A stretch of DNA of 64,000 nt, taken from assembly GCA_023053545.1 (NCBI GenBank), contig JAKZAN010000007.1:5022001-5086000 (forward strand), given 5' to 3'. Shown here one piece after another: positions 48,723 to 60,110 of this stretch. The stretch comes from Lepidurus packardi (Eukaryota > Arthropoda > Branchiopoda > Notostraca > Triopsidae). How positions within the stretch are numbered: position 1 is the stretch's first letter; every line of letters begins with the position of its first letter. Position numbers and translations under genes: made by a program. A model generated the notes under the pieces. The model searched no databases and was not told where the DNA came from. It was given only the letters and a program-made list of their open reading frames with translations.

Positions 48723-50640
48723 TCAATTATTAAATCCGGAACACAAATAAAATTAACGAGATTTTTCCTGTATTTTTCCTCTCTGTTTCTTAGCTCACTG
48801 AGCTGAGGGTGTTTGGGTGGGGGCGGGGTTGCTGTTACCGGTCAGGGCGGGGGGTGCAGCATTGTGCAAGTTAGTCCGTCCCGCGTTTAGAGTCAATACA
48901 AGTCAACAACTCTGGAGTTCAAGACCGTGGCCTTTCCGGACAATGGCAAGGAATGATTACATTCTGTATTTTCTTGTTATGTTAGGGTCATTTGCATCAT
49001 CCATCGCAAGTTTATGGCCATAACCAGCAACGACGGTCCTTTATTCGTCGTCACTCTAAAAGAGCCTGTATACCCTTTCACAGCACAAAAGTTTACGCCA
49101 AAACTCTTGCCTATGTACAGTTTCGCTACCTCGGGGCGTACACTGTATAGCATTCTACGATTCTCCTCGTTTCCATCTCCTCTGGGGCTACATGTCATCA
49201 ACGGGACCGTGGTTCAAACCACCCTCGCTCGTATTTTAGAGCCCGCTGGGTTCCATGCGGCAACGGAATAAAGAAAAGTAAAAGAAAAGGGCCAAGAAGC
49301 AAGTCCTTAACTACAGGGCAGAATTTACACTGACATTGGAAGTCACTTAAGATCTCATTTGTCATGCAAGGATCCTTAGTATATCCTTCCTATCCTTCCG
49401 CTGTTTCTCTCACCCCATCTGGGAGTTCCTTCCTTTTCGCCGTACATGGATGTTCTCATTTTCCCCAAGCCACGGCCCTCCAAAACAAAGGGGTACATTC
49501 CGCCCCCCAGAAAACCAAACTTAATGAACGGCTATGACTATATTGGTTTTTCTGATGACTGCCGAAAGATCGCAGACAATCACCAGGCCGGTCCTTTCCA
49601 CCACCAGGGAAAACAAAAATCCTGAAATATCGAGCAAAAAAAATAAAGTCAGACAGATTCTGCTCAATATAAAGAATACAAAGAAGCAGCTTAAAATATG
49701 AAGAAGCGCCAAGACAACACCTTCGCTGAGCATACACATGCAAGCGTACATATGCTTCCCGTCTGTTCTCTCTAAACTTGATATAAATCTTGGCTTGTGC
49801 TAGTGGGGTTGCTGTATATCCGCATGTGTGTATGCACAGTTATAAAACCAAGCTTAACTTCCTCCCTCCCCGTCCGCAAAAAGCACTAACGCCTTGTTTC
49901 CCATTATGCAAATGAGTGGAACGTATGCAGTTTGTGTGTAGTCAAGAATCTTCTTTGGTTGTCGGCTTGGGGGAGGGGGTTGGAAGAGATAATGCACGAA
50001 AAAGAATGGGGAAAAGAAGGCGAAATTATGGAAAAATTTCCTCCGTTTTTTTTACGAGGTCAAACAACTTCTGCTCCATAGCCCCCCAGACCTCCAATCC
50101 AAAGCAAGCCGCACACGCTATCGGCACGAGCATACGCTCTTTGAAGAAAAAAGTTAGATGAGCGTGTCATTTGATGCCGGGTCCCGTAAACGAGTAGTAG
50201 CCTCAATAAAATAAATGGAAGCCCATCAATTCTTAAACTAGGCCTTGTTATAGTACCCCTTCGTTTCCTGGGGTCCATGCAATTCTCTTTCACCCTGCTT
50301 GGTACACGTTTCTCTGGCACACCGAACTGTACGTACATATACACCGGCCAGTAGCTCCTATAGCCTCTATCATCGCGACAGACAACACTCAAAGACCATC
50401 ATCCGGGGAAAGAGCCCTTTCTTGATTCGAGTAAGACAATGTACCATAAAAATAAAACAAGACTAGTCAAACCCTATCCGACAGAAATCAAAATAGCTCG
50501 GCCGTTCCACTTTGCTTTTGATGCCCAAAGGCTATTTTTTTTGAAAATTTGTGGAAAATTCAAGATTTGATTGCATATACAGTAGATACTGCTTATTGTA
50601 GTTATGTTTGTCAAGTGAATATTGATTATATTTAGCAATT

Positions 50641-50919
50641 CTAATAACCCAAATCGGAAACATGTAATAGAATGCTACGATTAATCGGCGCGTGAAACAA
50701 ACGGGCTTTCCCAGATATTCCCTTTTTATAGTCACTACCTCCACAATTGTTTATTTCGTAGCGATTTTTCAACAATTTTGATACAGATGATTGAGGGATT
50801 CCTAACTTAACGGCCGCTTCCCTTTGTAGCAAATCTACTGAATTTAACTTGCCATAAGATTCAATGAGCCGCAGCTTCTCTTTTAAATTTAAATCAACTC
50901 TTTTCTTGTTCGTCGCCAT
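50641..50919 (-). CDS. Psq/CENP-B-type helix-turn-helix ORF of Tigger copy 1
   Basis: A 92-aa ORF begins at an ATG (MATNKKRVDLNLKEKLRLIE) and continues with a helix-turn-helix (QREAAVKLGIPQSSVSKLLK), the N-terminal DNA-binding domain of pogo/Tigger transposases and CENP-B. It runs into the left inverted end and stops 61 bases from it. The second helix-turn-helix and DDE catalytic domain of an autonomous transposase (usually several hundred residues) are missing, apparently deleted. It could at most encode a short DNA-binding peptide; expression is unknown. Confidence 0.75.
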   Translation of the reverse strand: MATNKKRVDLNLKEKLRLIESYGKLNSVDLLQREAAVKLGIPQSSVSKLLKNRYEINNCGGSDYKKGISGKARLFHAPINRSILLHVSDLGY

Positions 50920-51039
50920 TTTTATACATAACCACTAGTCTAAAATACAACACTGTCTTTGAAGCCTAACTCCGATGCTTAGGTAGGGTTCTCAACACGA
51001 TACCCCTTCTACTTTTCCCAGTCAATTAAGGAACTGGAC

Positions 51040-51073
51040 CACAGTGTAGAGGTTTGAAAACCTTTATACTGTG
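51040..51073. mobile_element. 34-bp hAT-like relict: two inverted ends with almost nothing between
   Basis: CACAGTGTAGAGGTTT is followed after two bases by AAACCTTTATACTGTG, so the element is just its two terminal repeats. It is flanked by AACTGGAC (51032-51039) and AACTGGAT (51074-51081), an 8-bp duplication with one mismatch. The ends match those of the larger element at 51683-52471. Confidence 0.72.
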
Positions 51074-51103
51074 AACTGGATATTCAATTGAATGCCAAGG
51101 CGA

Positions 51104-51352
51104 CACAAGGACGACTGGACAGACGTACTCTGGGCCCCGGAAGAAGGACGCCAGGTCCATAATCTTTCAAGGGACAAATAGACTTTCGAGTTTAAAAGTT
51201 CATAGCACCAATGAGATTAGGAAGTGATTCAGCCGTATTAAAAAAATATGTTACAAGGTTGGGTTAGGCGTCCTTTGGGACCCAGAGCCCTTGGGTCGGG
51301 GCCCGGCGTCCTTGTGTCGGGTACATGGAGTCCTTTTGTCGAGTCGTACTTG
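51104..51352. mobile_element. MITE-like element, CACAAGGAC family, copy D
   Basis: The left end starts CACAAGGACGACTGGAC; the right end closes GTCGAGTCGTACTTG. It shares the CCATAATCTTTCAAGGGAC, TAGACTTTCGAGTTTAAAA and GGGTTAGGCGTCC blocks with copies A and C. It lies inside Tigger copy 1, so it inserted after that element. Confidence 0.72.
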
Positions 51353-51682
51353 AGTTTACTTCCCACCAAGTGTAGTAGTAGCCTGGAAGTGAGTGGATTG
51401 GTCAAAATGACGTAAAAGCAGTGTCATTGGCCAATCTGCGAAGTCCATGTGGCAATCACTACTGTAGTTTCGTTACTGTGTACGTAATGGTTTTCTTGAA
51501 ACTGATTCTAATATCCGAAAGTGTGATTCTAATAACCGATAAAAATGCTACGGAAGTTATCACTTTGAATCGGCTTTTAAAATGTGATTCCACAAAGCGG
51601 CTGATTCTAAAAACCAGTTATCATAATAAGCGGCATCTACTGTAGCTTAATTGTTCAAAAGGGAAGGTGTCATGTTCAAGAC

Positions 51683-52471
51683 CACAGTATAGAGGTTTAC
51701 ACAGTATGGTAACAAGGGTATCCTTCCAATGTTAAGGTTTTCTGACAAATCTCTCGGTCCCAAGAGGATGTGAGGATACGAAGGCTTATATGGGGGATGG
51801 ATTCCCAGACTGTGCCATGTACCCCCATGTAGGCATTCCTAATCTACTAGAAAAAGGGTTCGAGAAGAGAAGAAAACATTCAGAAAACGGGGGACTGGTG
51901 ACCTTTCTCTCGGGCACTCTAGGGAGTTTTGGGCTGACGTAGGGTCATACCGGCAACGCGCGCATTTGAAAGTGTTAAGAAAAATACTAAACTTGCAAAA
52001 GTTAGTAACATTTAGGAACAGTTGCAAAGTACCAATGTAATGGATAACTCGTATATAGACATAAATAGTCATAACAACACATATAGACATTAATATACAT
52101 GGGTATTTTATAGTATATGGGGTTAAACCTGTATACTATAAAACACCTATGTATGGGTTGCAAAATAGACTGCCTCCTCGTGGTGCAACCTGGGTAACGC
52201 GAAATAGTCTATAATGTGTATACGTGTTGTGCTTTGACCTAGTTAATTCATCTTTTATTTTAAGCTCACATAGTTTAAAGCAATAGATTTAAATTACGCG
52301 CTTTGTAAACCGTCGTGACCTTTTTTGAACTGCACTGGGAGGTTTGCGAATGTACCCTTTCGTCTTCTGGCCTTTTAGCTGAGTATTACTCTGGGGACCG
52401 AGAAGGTCGTCAGAAAACCTTAACATTGGAAGATAGCCCTGTTACCATATTGTGTAAACCTCTATACTGTG
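51683..52471. mobile_element. hAT-like non-autonomous element with 8-bp target duplication
   Basis: Inverted ends of about 80 bp start CACAGTATAGAGGTTTACAC and continue with close similarity through TTCCAATGTTAAGGTTTTCT to CTCGGTCCC. The flanks are the perfect 8-bp direct repeat TTCAAGAC (51675-51682 and 52472-52479), as expected for the hAT superfamily. The 789-bp element carries no transposase ORF. An inner imperfect hairpin (about 52101-52148) sits in the middle. Confidence 0.85.
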
Positions 52472-53782
52472 TTCAAGACCATCCAGACTAAAGACTAAAG
52501 AATCTGAAAGGACCACCTGTGTATGGGTATCTAAATGACTGTGCGGAGAACTGGGACTAATGTTTTTGCTTGATAAACTGCATGACTTATGAGCACGGCA
52601 AGACGTATGCAGATTCAAAGTTGCATAATACACAAAAGAGAGAGACAGACTAACTACTTTAATTATCCGCAATTAGTCAACACATATGTCCTGTTTCTCT
52701 CCCTTTATAATGGCAGGTGAACTGTGCTTGTCCATGAGTGCGCTACTTGCATAATGGGAACAAAAGCCTGGTTTGGGTCCGGCCTCGAGCTACCATGCAG
52801 TGCGATCATCCCAACTACCAGATTATACTGGATCATCGGAATGATAACCATCAGCTCCTTCACTTCAATACAGGGTATTTATTTCTGTTAAAAATAACCA
52901 CAAAACTTTAGCATAAGGGAGGAAAGAGAAAAATCTGCCCAATCCGGAAAGTTGCCTGCCGAAGGCTGCTGCGTTTCTAACAGACGCCTTATTCGCGTCG
53001 ATACTCGGGATATAAAATCGGAAAATTCCTTGCGAGAGAATTTTTTTTTTACCAAAAAATAAATAAAAGAGGCATGGAAAGAAAGCTCCCGTCAAGGAGT
53101 GAACATGAAAGCGGCAAATACGATGTTTTAAACTGCGTCTAAAAGGCAACTGCTCGCTTGGATAAAACCCAAGAGTTTTTTAGTTTTTCGAGTTTTCCCG
53201 ACCAGCACACACTTATTTGCACTGTACACTATGCACTCCCTGACGCTAGCTTTATGCTAATTGGAATGCTTGCACCAAACCCTGGCTCTCTATGTTTCTT
53301 GCATAGGCTTTTTCTTATGTTATTCGGGGGTTGGAGGGGAAAAAAGAACACCATATATACACAATTTCCCTCACTCCTCCGGTGGAAAATCGCTTCGTGA
53401 AAAAGAAATGCTGTAGCTTACTCGTGCATGGACGGTCTGTAGAAGGGGGCTGAAAACAAAGAAGATGCAACTCACCTTTTTGAAGAGCTAGTGAAGCACT
53501 TTCCGAGTCTCTCCGCCCCAAACATTGGGTTTTCACAGTGGCCGGCCAGTTCAATCATTTGGTCCAGATTGAAGTCCTCTACAAACAATTGCCGACTTTC
53601 ACGCGCAGCCTATCCTGAAAAGAAAAAAGAAATCGAAGGAAGTGGCGTTAAGCAAGGGTAGTCGGTACTAGGCGTAAGCTTCTTCACGGCAACAACAACA
53701 CTACCAGTTGAAGAAAAAAAAAATTGGCGACAGAATCTGTCAGCATATCCTACGTACATGCACTCACGTCGACGAGATTTTG

Positions 53783-56700
53783 ATGGAAAAGCGTTGTAGA
53801 CTACAACATACATACAAAAAGAGTTGTACAAAATTGAGGTTCGGCTTTCTGCTTTGGATTTTGGCTTTTGCCAACACTCTTGCATCAGTACGCGTAGGTA
53901 TTTGAGTAATGGGTAAATAACTCAACTTTCACTTGCCAGGTTTTGGGTTCGAACCTGAATTTTTTCAAGCTCTTAACAACCTTACAGTTCCTGTCGGCCG
54001 CGACGCCATATTTACATGCATCGTCAATCATCTCGGAGGTTATCGGGTCAGATGCTTTGACTTTTATTTTGTTTATTTAAATAAAGAAAATTTAGCTAAC
54101 GCTCAGTATTAATAGGTAGGCTGGATCAAGTTGGATACCAAAGCCATTCAAGCCATAGGTACATCCATATCTTTCTATAAAAAAAATAGCACTCTTCCTA
54201 TGTCAATCTAATTAACTTATTAAAAAACTGGCAGGTAACACAGTAATAACGCATAATCCTCGCGTGTCTGTAACGCATTCGGGGCAAAGCATATGGAACT
54301 TGCACATAAGCAATGTTCAGCCCGACGACGTTGGGCCTTATGGTTGTCAAATCAACACGAATCCCATGAAAAGCCTGGTATGGTAGTTTATCTCACAAAA
54401 AAAAGTTTATAAGGTGAGTTCGCGGATCTAAGTAAGACAAACGCGCATGTATGTTTACAGGCCGGTGCTCTGGAAGTAACAGTTCCCCCGGATATTGTCG
54501 ACGAATTAACGCCGAGTGACGTGACTGTGAAGGAGGAGTCCAATGTCAAATTAGCGTGCCGAGCGAAAGGAATTCCGGTGCCCAAGATTGTGTGGAGGCG
54601 CGAAGACGGAAGCGAACTACACATAAAGGAAGATTTGCGGCGAGAGAGTAATTTGAGTAACGCAGTTTTCCAAGCATATTTTCCGTATAAGAGCACAGTA
54701 AAAGAACCTACTCATTAGGTTCCGGAGCCCCTACAACCGTCTGGGATGGAGAAGTGCTCCGGCTACCCCGAGTACTACGACAGCACTCTGGACCGTGAGT
54801 AATTTACGCATTTGATCCAAGCTTAACAGCTGCGAAAATTTTAACCCGGGGATACATCTTTAGATACCTCTGCATTGCTTCCAACGGAGTCCCGCCTCCT
54901 GTCAGCAAACGCGTTATGGTTAACGTTCAATGTAGGTTTATCTCTGAAAAATCACTTCCAAAAAACATCGAAAAAATCCCGACAATACGTGAAAGCCTAC
55001 GTCGTTTCAGAAACAAACAAAAAATTCGTCGTTTCAGAAACAAAAAAGAAAAATAAACGCATGGTTCACGTTCACTGTAAATTTATCTCTTCAAAATCAC
55101 TTTAAAAAATGTTTAAAAAAATCGCGTCAATAGGCGAAAGCCTACATCGTTTCAGAAAAGAAAAAAAAAAAAAATCCGGATATGACTCATGATGTTTTCA
55201 TGTCCTTTACGGCTCCCGCATACCTTAGCTCGGTATAGTCGGTTATGGGGAATTTCGAACAACGTTTCGAGAAAACCAGTGCATTTCATGAAAACATTAT
55301 CTGACAGTAAGCTTGAGCTTGCTAACAGGTAGTACACAACCAATGCACAAGTTTTTATAATGAGTAATAAATTAGCAATATGCAAATGAAATTTACAACT
55401 ATGAGGAATACGTTAACTAAATATATGTCCTTTGGTTGTGCATTAGCTAAGTACAAAAGAAAGGAAACTAATATGTTAGATTGCTTTCAAATCTGACAAG
55501 CCGTTCTCGAGAAATCTTGTTCCGAAAGTTTGACGACTTGAATTCGGACATTATGCTGCTACAGCAAACTATGGTGACAAATTATACTTTCCAGAAGCAA
55601 AACAAGCTTAGAAACTTTGCCGGCAATTAACTATTTCTTTTCCTACTTTCTTACGCACGGATTTCGCAAAACAATAACAAAGGCCAGTGCCATCTGTGAC
55701 TCTTTCCCACCAATAAACTAAGGTATACGGGAGCCTTAACGAACAGCGCAAATCTAATGTTAATGTTATCGCGTTTTTATAAAGAACTGGTGTTCCTAGT
55801 AGCCTGTCGCTCAAGAGCAGAGAAGGGGTTTGCCTAAATCACACGTATTTGTTGTGCCAAACTGTTTGAACTTTGGAAAACTGCCAGGTTTTTTGCTTTG
55901 CACTTGCATGGTAATTTCGCAATATTGACTCCTTCTAAGCGCAATATATAATATATCAAGCCATAGACGAGTTTTTCCCTCTTTGATCTGAAATTTTCAG
56001 GCTGGTTTGCAGTAGTAGGAAAGAAAAAATCTGGATCAATCTACTTACTCTCTTCTTTTTTTCTTTTTCATTGAAGTTGCACCGAGCATCAACGTGTTGA
56101 ATCAACTGATAGGAGCTCCGGTGGGAAGCAACGTCGTTTTGGAATGCACGATAGAGGCGTCTCCCAGACCAATCAGCTTCTGGACAAAAGACAGTACTTT
56201 AGTTTGCCAATTACAGTCTTTGCGCTTACAAGGTTATTTTATTGGGACCCAAAACTAGATGATATGGTCGTACAAAGCAATCGCTTTTTGGTTGACGAAG
56301 TTAGAGAACTGCCCTACCGGTTTAAACTTACGTTGACCATTAAATATTTCCGTGCTTCGGACGCCGGACGATATCACTGCCAAGCGAAAAATTCTTTGGG
56401 AGACGCCGAAGGAACAGTTCGCATATACGGTAAAAAAAGCACAAAAATAAAATAAAACCAGCTCGACCAATAAAACCCACTCATTTTGGAATACGAAACT
56501 TTACTTTTCTTTTCCCATCCAGAAATATTTTTACCTCCCAAAGTTTGGCTGGGCACAGACGACGGGGACGACGAGGACGCGAAAGAGGACGATAATCCGC
56601 AGTCTATTGCCCCGGCTACAACGTTCCAACCCAGCACGACAGTACTTTGGAGCAATCAAACATCGGTACAACACGGGAATCACAATCCTATTAAGAAACA

Positions 56701-56836
56701 AACGGAATGGGACACCGATTCAACCCGGCGTCGTCCAAAGTTTCACTCGACGCAATCGAGTGTGAGTCGGCAATCGACAAGTGATTGTTTGCTTTGCATG
56801 GTTGTTCTAAGCTATCTATGCAAATTGATGGAGTGA
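53783..56836 (+). CDS. DIP/lachesin-like three-Ig cell-surface protein, paralogue 2
   Basis: This is a second member of the same recognition-molecule family as the gene at 39616-41820. Ten exons: 53783-53897, 53940-54046, 54116-54158, 54235-54377, 54461-54647, 54719-54794, 54864-54931, 56077-56193, 56259-56429 and 56523-56836; sum 1341 nt, 446 aa. A basic start leads into the hydrophobic FGFLLWILAFANTLA signal peptide. Ig1 has AIFTCIVNHLGGYR, VGWIK and YGCQINTNPM. Ig2 has VKLACRAKGIPVPKIVWRRE and YLCIASNGVPPPVSKR. Ig3 has VVLECTIEASPRPISFW and YHCQAKNSLGDAEG. The tail has an acidic DDGDDEDAKEDD run, a Thr/Asn/His-rich linker and a short Cys-rich hydrophobic end (CLLCMVVLSYLC), possibly a membrane-anchor signal. 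The start ATG is the best before the signal peptide; the acceptor choices keep frame throughout. Confidence 0.9.
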
Positions 56837-59800
56837 TAGAAGCGCGGGAGCAGAAGGTGAGGGTACATACTTAGTGACAGGTGAACACGGGGTGTGGTGT
56901 GTCTGCAACTGTCATCGTTCGCCTGAAGCCCCATGGTTCTTTCATTCGTTTTTCCTTCTTTTCGTTTTGGGTATCTTGTTTTCTGTTATAGTGACGGGTT
57001 GACTTCATTCATTTATACCATGCTGTTCCCCAACCCCTTTCCAATTTCTACTTTATGCTTCAAATAGCTGCAACAAGTCTTCCAAATGTGTCCATATGCC
57101 CCTCCAACATCCGTAATGTAATCGCTCCACACCCCCTGTACATAAAACATATACACGGACTAGACCGCAGTAATAGAATTACGCGCAAGATTTATACCTG
57201 AACGTCCTTCTTTTTTTCCCTCTCCCTCTCGGCCAAGTTGAAAAACCGCAGTTTGATGCTGTAGCCGTCCCAAAACTTCCTCAGAATAACATCCCGCTCT
57301 CTTTTCATACCTAGCAAAAGAGCCCCGGAGGAGGAAAACGAAGAAAAATCTGTGCTGGCAAATGATGGTCATTTATCATACCAAGGCTTTATAGTGGCGT
57401 CACAACCATGTGCGACTTGGTTCCTCGTAACATGGCTTCAATGTAATCTCCGTTCGCTTGAACAAGCAGCTCATATTCCAAATCCGTTAGGCATCAAATA
57501 ATTAATTCCGCATCCCAAAAAGAAAGAATACAGAACAATCAAAGCCCAGACCAACGCAGGGTTCTCAACGAAACTAAGTAACTAAAAACAAAAAAATTAG
57601 AAATAAAAAAAAATAAAAAATTAACCCTGCTATTTCCGAGTAATTTATGGTCACCTGCTGCCAATATCCTGCACCATGAGGGTATGAAGAGAAAATCCAA
57701 AAGCAATTTTGATTTTTCCTTCTTTTTGTCGGTTACTCAACAAGTAATATATATGCGACTTTCGCGGTACGGTTGAGTGAAGATTATACACAGGTGCTCC
57801 CATGCACCAAAAATAATTATTTCTGCCTTGCTCGACTACAGAGGATCCCAATGATGGTGATTTGGGCCTATGGAATCAAACGGAGGGCGACTGAGCAGCT
57901 GGCGTGGCGGCCTGATTACGGCCACCATTGGCCCTTCAGCTTAGCAGTTAGCAGCCGTCAAGTACATGTTGTTGATTGCTTATATACCTTGACTTATCAT
58001 TTTTCCACACCATTTTCCCCGACAATTTTTCGACAGTCGCACGTGTTTGTTTCTAAGGGAATTCAAAGCATCCTTTCCAACAAAAACCCCGATTCCTTAA
58101 GTAATTTCCTTACGTGTTATACGCCGATAAGAATTCCTGTGGACTATAGCTCATTTCACAGCTAACGGCATGAAGGCTGGTGCATAATATTGATTTTTAA
58201 TATGATTTATCAGTTCGGAGCGGGTGAGTGGTTCTGGCTTTTTATTTTTCTCCCAGTTGCCAGCACGTTAGCTTACAAACCCAGGGGTAGAAGCTAAACT
58301 ATCATTTTCGGATAAAGAGGAAAGGTTATGGAAGCCCACGCGGGTCTAATGAGCCCAGCTGGTCCTATCTCGTATCCCGTTTATCATGGGGGCCGATTAG
58401 CATAATGTGCATACACAGCAGCCCCAGCTTTATGCAGTAAGTACACACATTGGAAAAGCAGAACCAGTTGTGCGCGTGAACGCGCGGAAGGTATTTATAA
58501 CATCTAAACTTGGAGCATAAGTTTACTGGGCTGTCGCATGACAATTTCGCCGATTTACTTTATGATTTTCAAATGCATTTTGGCAGTGATTTGTATATCG
58601 CTGTAAAAGCGTTGTAGTTTTTAAACCGCACACATGATCTATAATACACTTGAACTGGTAAGATATATAAAGGCTCCCGGAAACAAGAACTAACTACAAT
58701 TTCATTGTACGCCAATTCTTTGCACTTTTTTTCTCTCGGGCGTTATGGGAGAATACGAGACAAAAGGTAAAATTGGAGGAAAAAGAAATGCACATAAGAG
58801 AGCATGAGGAGATATTTTGAATTAAAATGATAAGAGCACAAAGGGAAGTGAAAAGGTAACCAGAATCGAAGTTCATGCACACTTGTTTCCATTGCACAGT
58901 ACGTAATCTTACTACGCTACGTTTGATATTCGTAATCATAAGCTAAAACGGATTCAGTTTCACTCGGGGCTCAGTGGTGTCACATCCCTAATCATCCTTC
59001 GTATAAGACTACTCACTATACCAGACTCAACGATAGCAAACCATCGACGAATAAACGACATAATGAGTCAACGCTCAGCGCTTTTGCTTTGTACAATATT
59101 TTCTCCAAAGGAATTGGATTCTTCTTTTTTCCTTACGAAAAACAAAAAACTAACAGACAAGTATGACCAAGTCACATGATATTTGTGCGCTAAGAACGTT
59201 TGAATTAGTTCTTTGTAACCAAAAGTAATAATAGTATTAATAATAATAACAAATAACAAACACCAACTACTTTTTTGTCAGGAAAAAAAAGAGCTATTCT
59301 ATCCACGAATAAACGTGTGTGAACTGTAACCACGACCTTAGCAGTTGTTTTAGTATAAAATTTGAATATATCGCAATACATGAATAGAAATTTGGCAGGT
59401 ATCCAAACGTTTCCAATAAGCCTGGCTTTTAATGTTTTTAATCGAAAATGAACTTAATTTACAATAATAATAATAATAACAATAATCGTAACTATTATAT
59501 TCACCATATGTATGTATCCGCTCAGGACTTTCAACTTTTGTAACATAAAAAAGGAGAATAACGTGACGGTTACGAGACTTGAGAATACATTCCTAGACCG
59601 GTGTATGATGGAGACGAGGGATTGGTGCGAAGAATGAAGGTGCGCAAAAAAGATGACATTTTTCAAAGACCATTGATTGAAACGATGGAATTATTAACAC
59701 TATACAAGTGAACATTGGTCAGTTTCCTATTCTAACTCCTTGACCTTATGTCCATGAAACATGTTTCCGCGTTTCGCGTTCCATCATTTTTTTTTTTTAC

Positions 59801-60110
59801 CAGACTTGAGATCAGTCGTTTGCTATATTTCACGTACTATATGCCGCTGTCTCTCACTTTTATCAGAAGTCAAGGTAGGTTTCCTTTGTTACTCGTCAGA
59901 AGCTTGTCAATCGCATGTTCTAAAGTTTCACATCCCCTATTTTGCTTACTTTCTTTAAACTAAATTTGGAGAGCTTGGTTTTAACGAGCACTTTAGCTTG
60001 AAACAGCCAATAAGATGATCAAATTTTCAACTATAAAATAATAATTAAAAAAAGTACATAATGCTCGAATTTTTTCCTTCTTAACTTGTTACTACCAATT
60101 GAAAGGTTGG
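56837..60110. other. Intergenic region between Ig paralogue 2 and CRTC
   Basis: Convergent 3' flanks of the two genes. No coding exon or bounded element recognised; ATT-trinucleotide and AT-rich patches occur near 59225-59245 and 59461-59478. Confidence 0.45.

Larger units (their letters stand above)
50580..51642 (-). mobile_element. Tigger/pogo-like transposon derivative, copy 1
   Basis: The element is bounded by CAGTAGATACTGCTTATT on the left and AATAAGCGGCATCTACTG on the right, inverted copies of each other. Each end is flanked by TA (50578-50579 and 51643-51644), the target duplication expected for pogo/Tigger elements of the Tc1-mariner superfamily. Near the right end, motifs such as GATTCTAATAACC recur. 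Inside is one minus-strand ORF for a psq-type DNA-binding domain, but no DDE catalytic domain. It is interrupted by MITE copy D (51104-51352) and a 34-bp hAT relict (51040-51073). It is a non-autonomous relict. Confidence 0.82.
41879..53782. other. Transposon-rich region between the two Ig genes
   Basis: About 12 kb without a recognised host gene. It contains the MITE copies B, C and D, a Tigger-like derivative, a hAT-like element, a 34-bp hAT relict and a 20-base G run, each listed separately. Between them (43.3-46.5, 46.6-48.4 and 52.5-53.7 kb) I saw no conserved exon. Confidence 0.5.

Noticed and set aside
53940..53965. A tRNA B-box-like GGTTCGAACC sequence
   Set aside because: It is the start of exon 2 of Ig paralogue 2 and has no A box at the right spacing.
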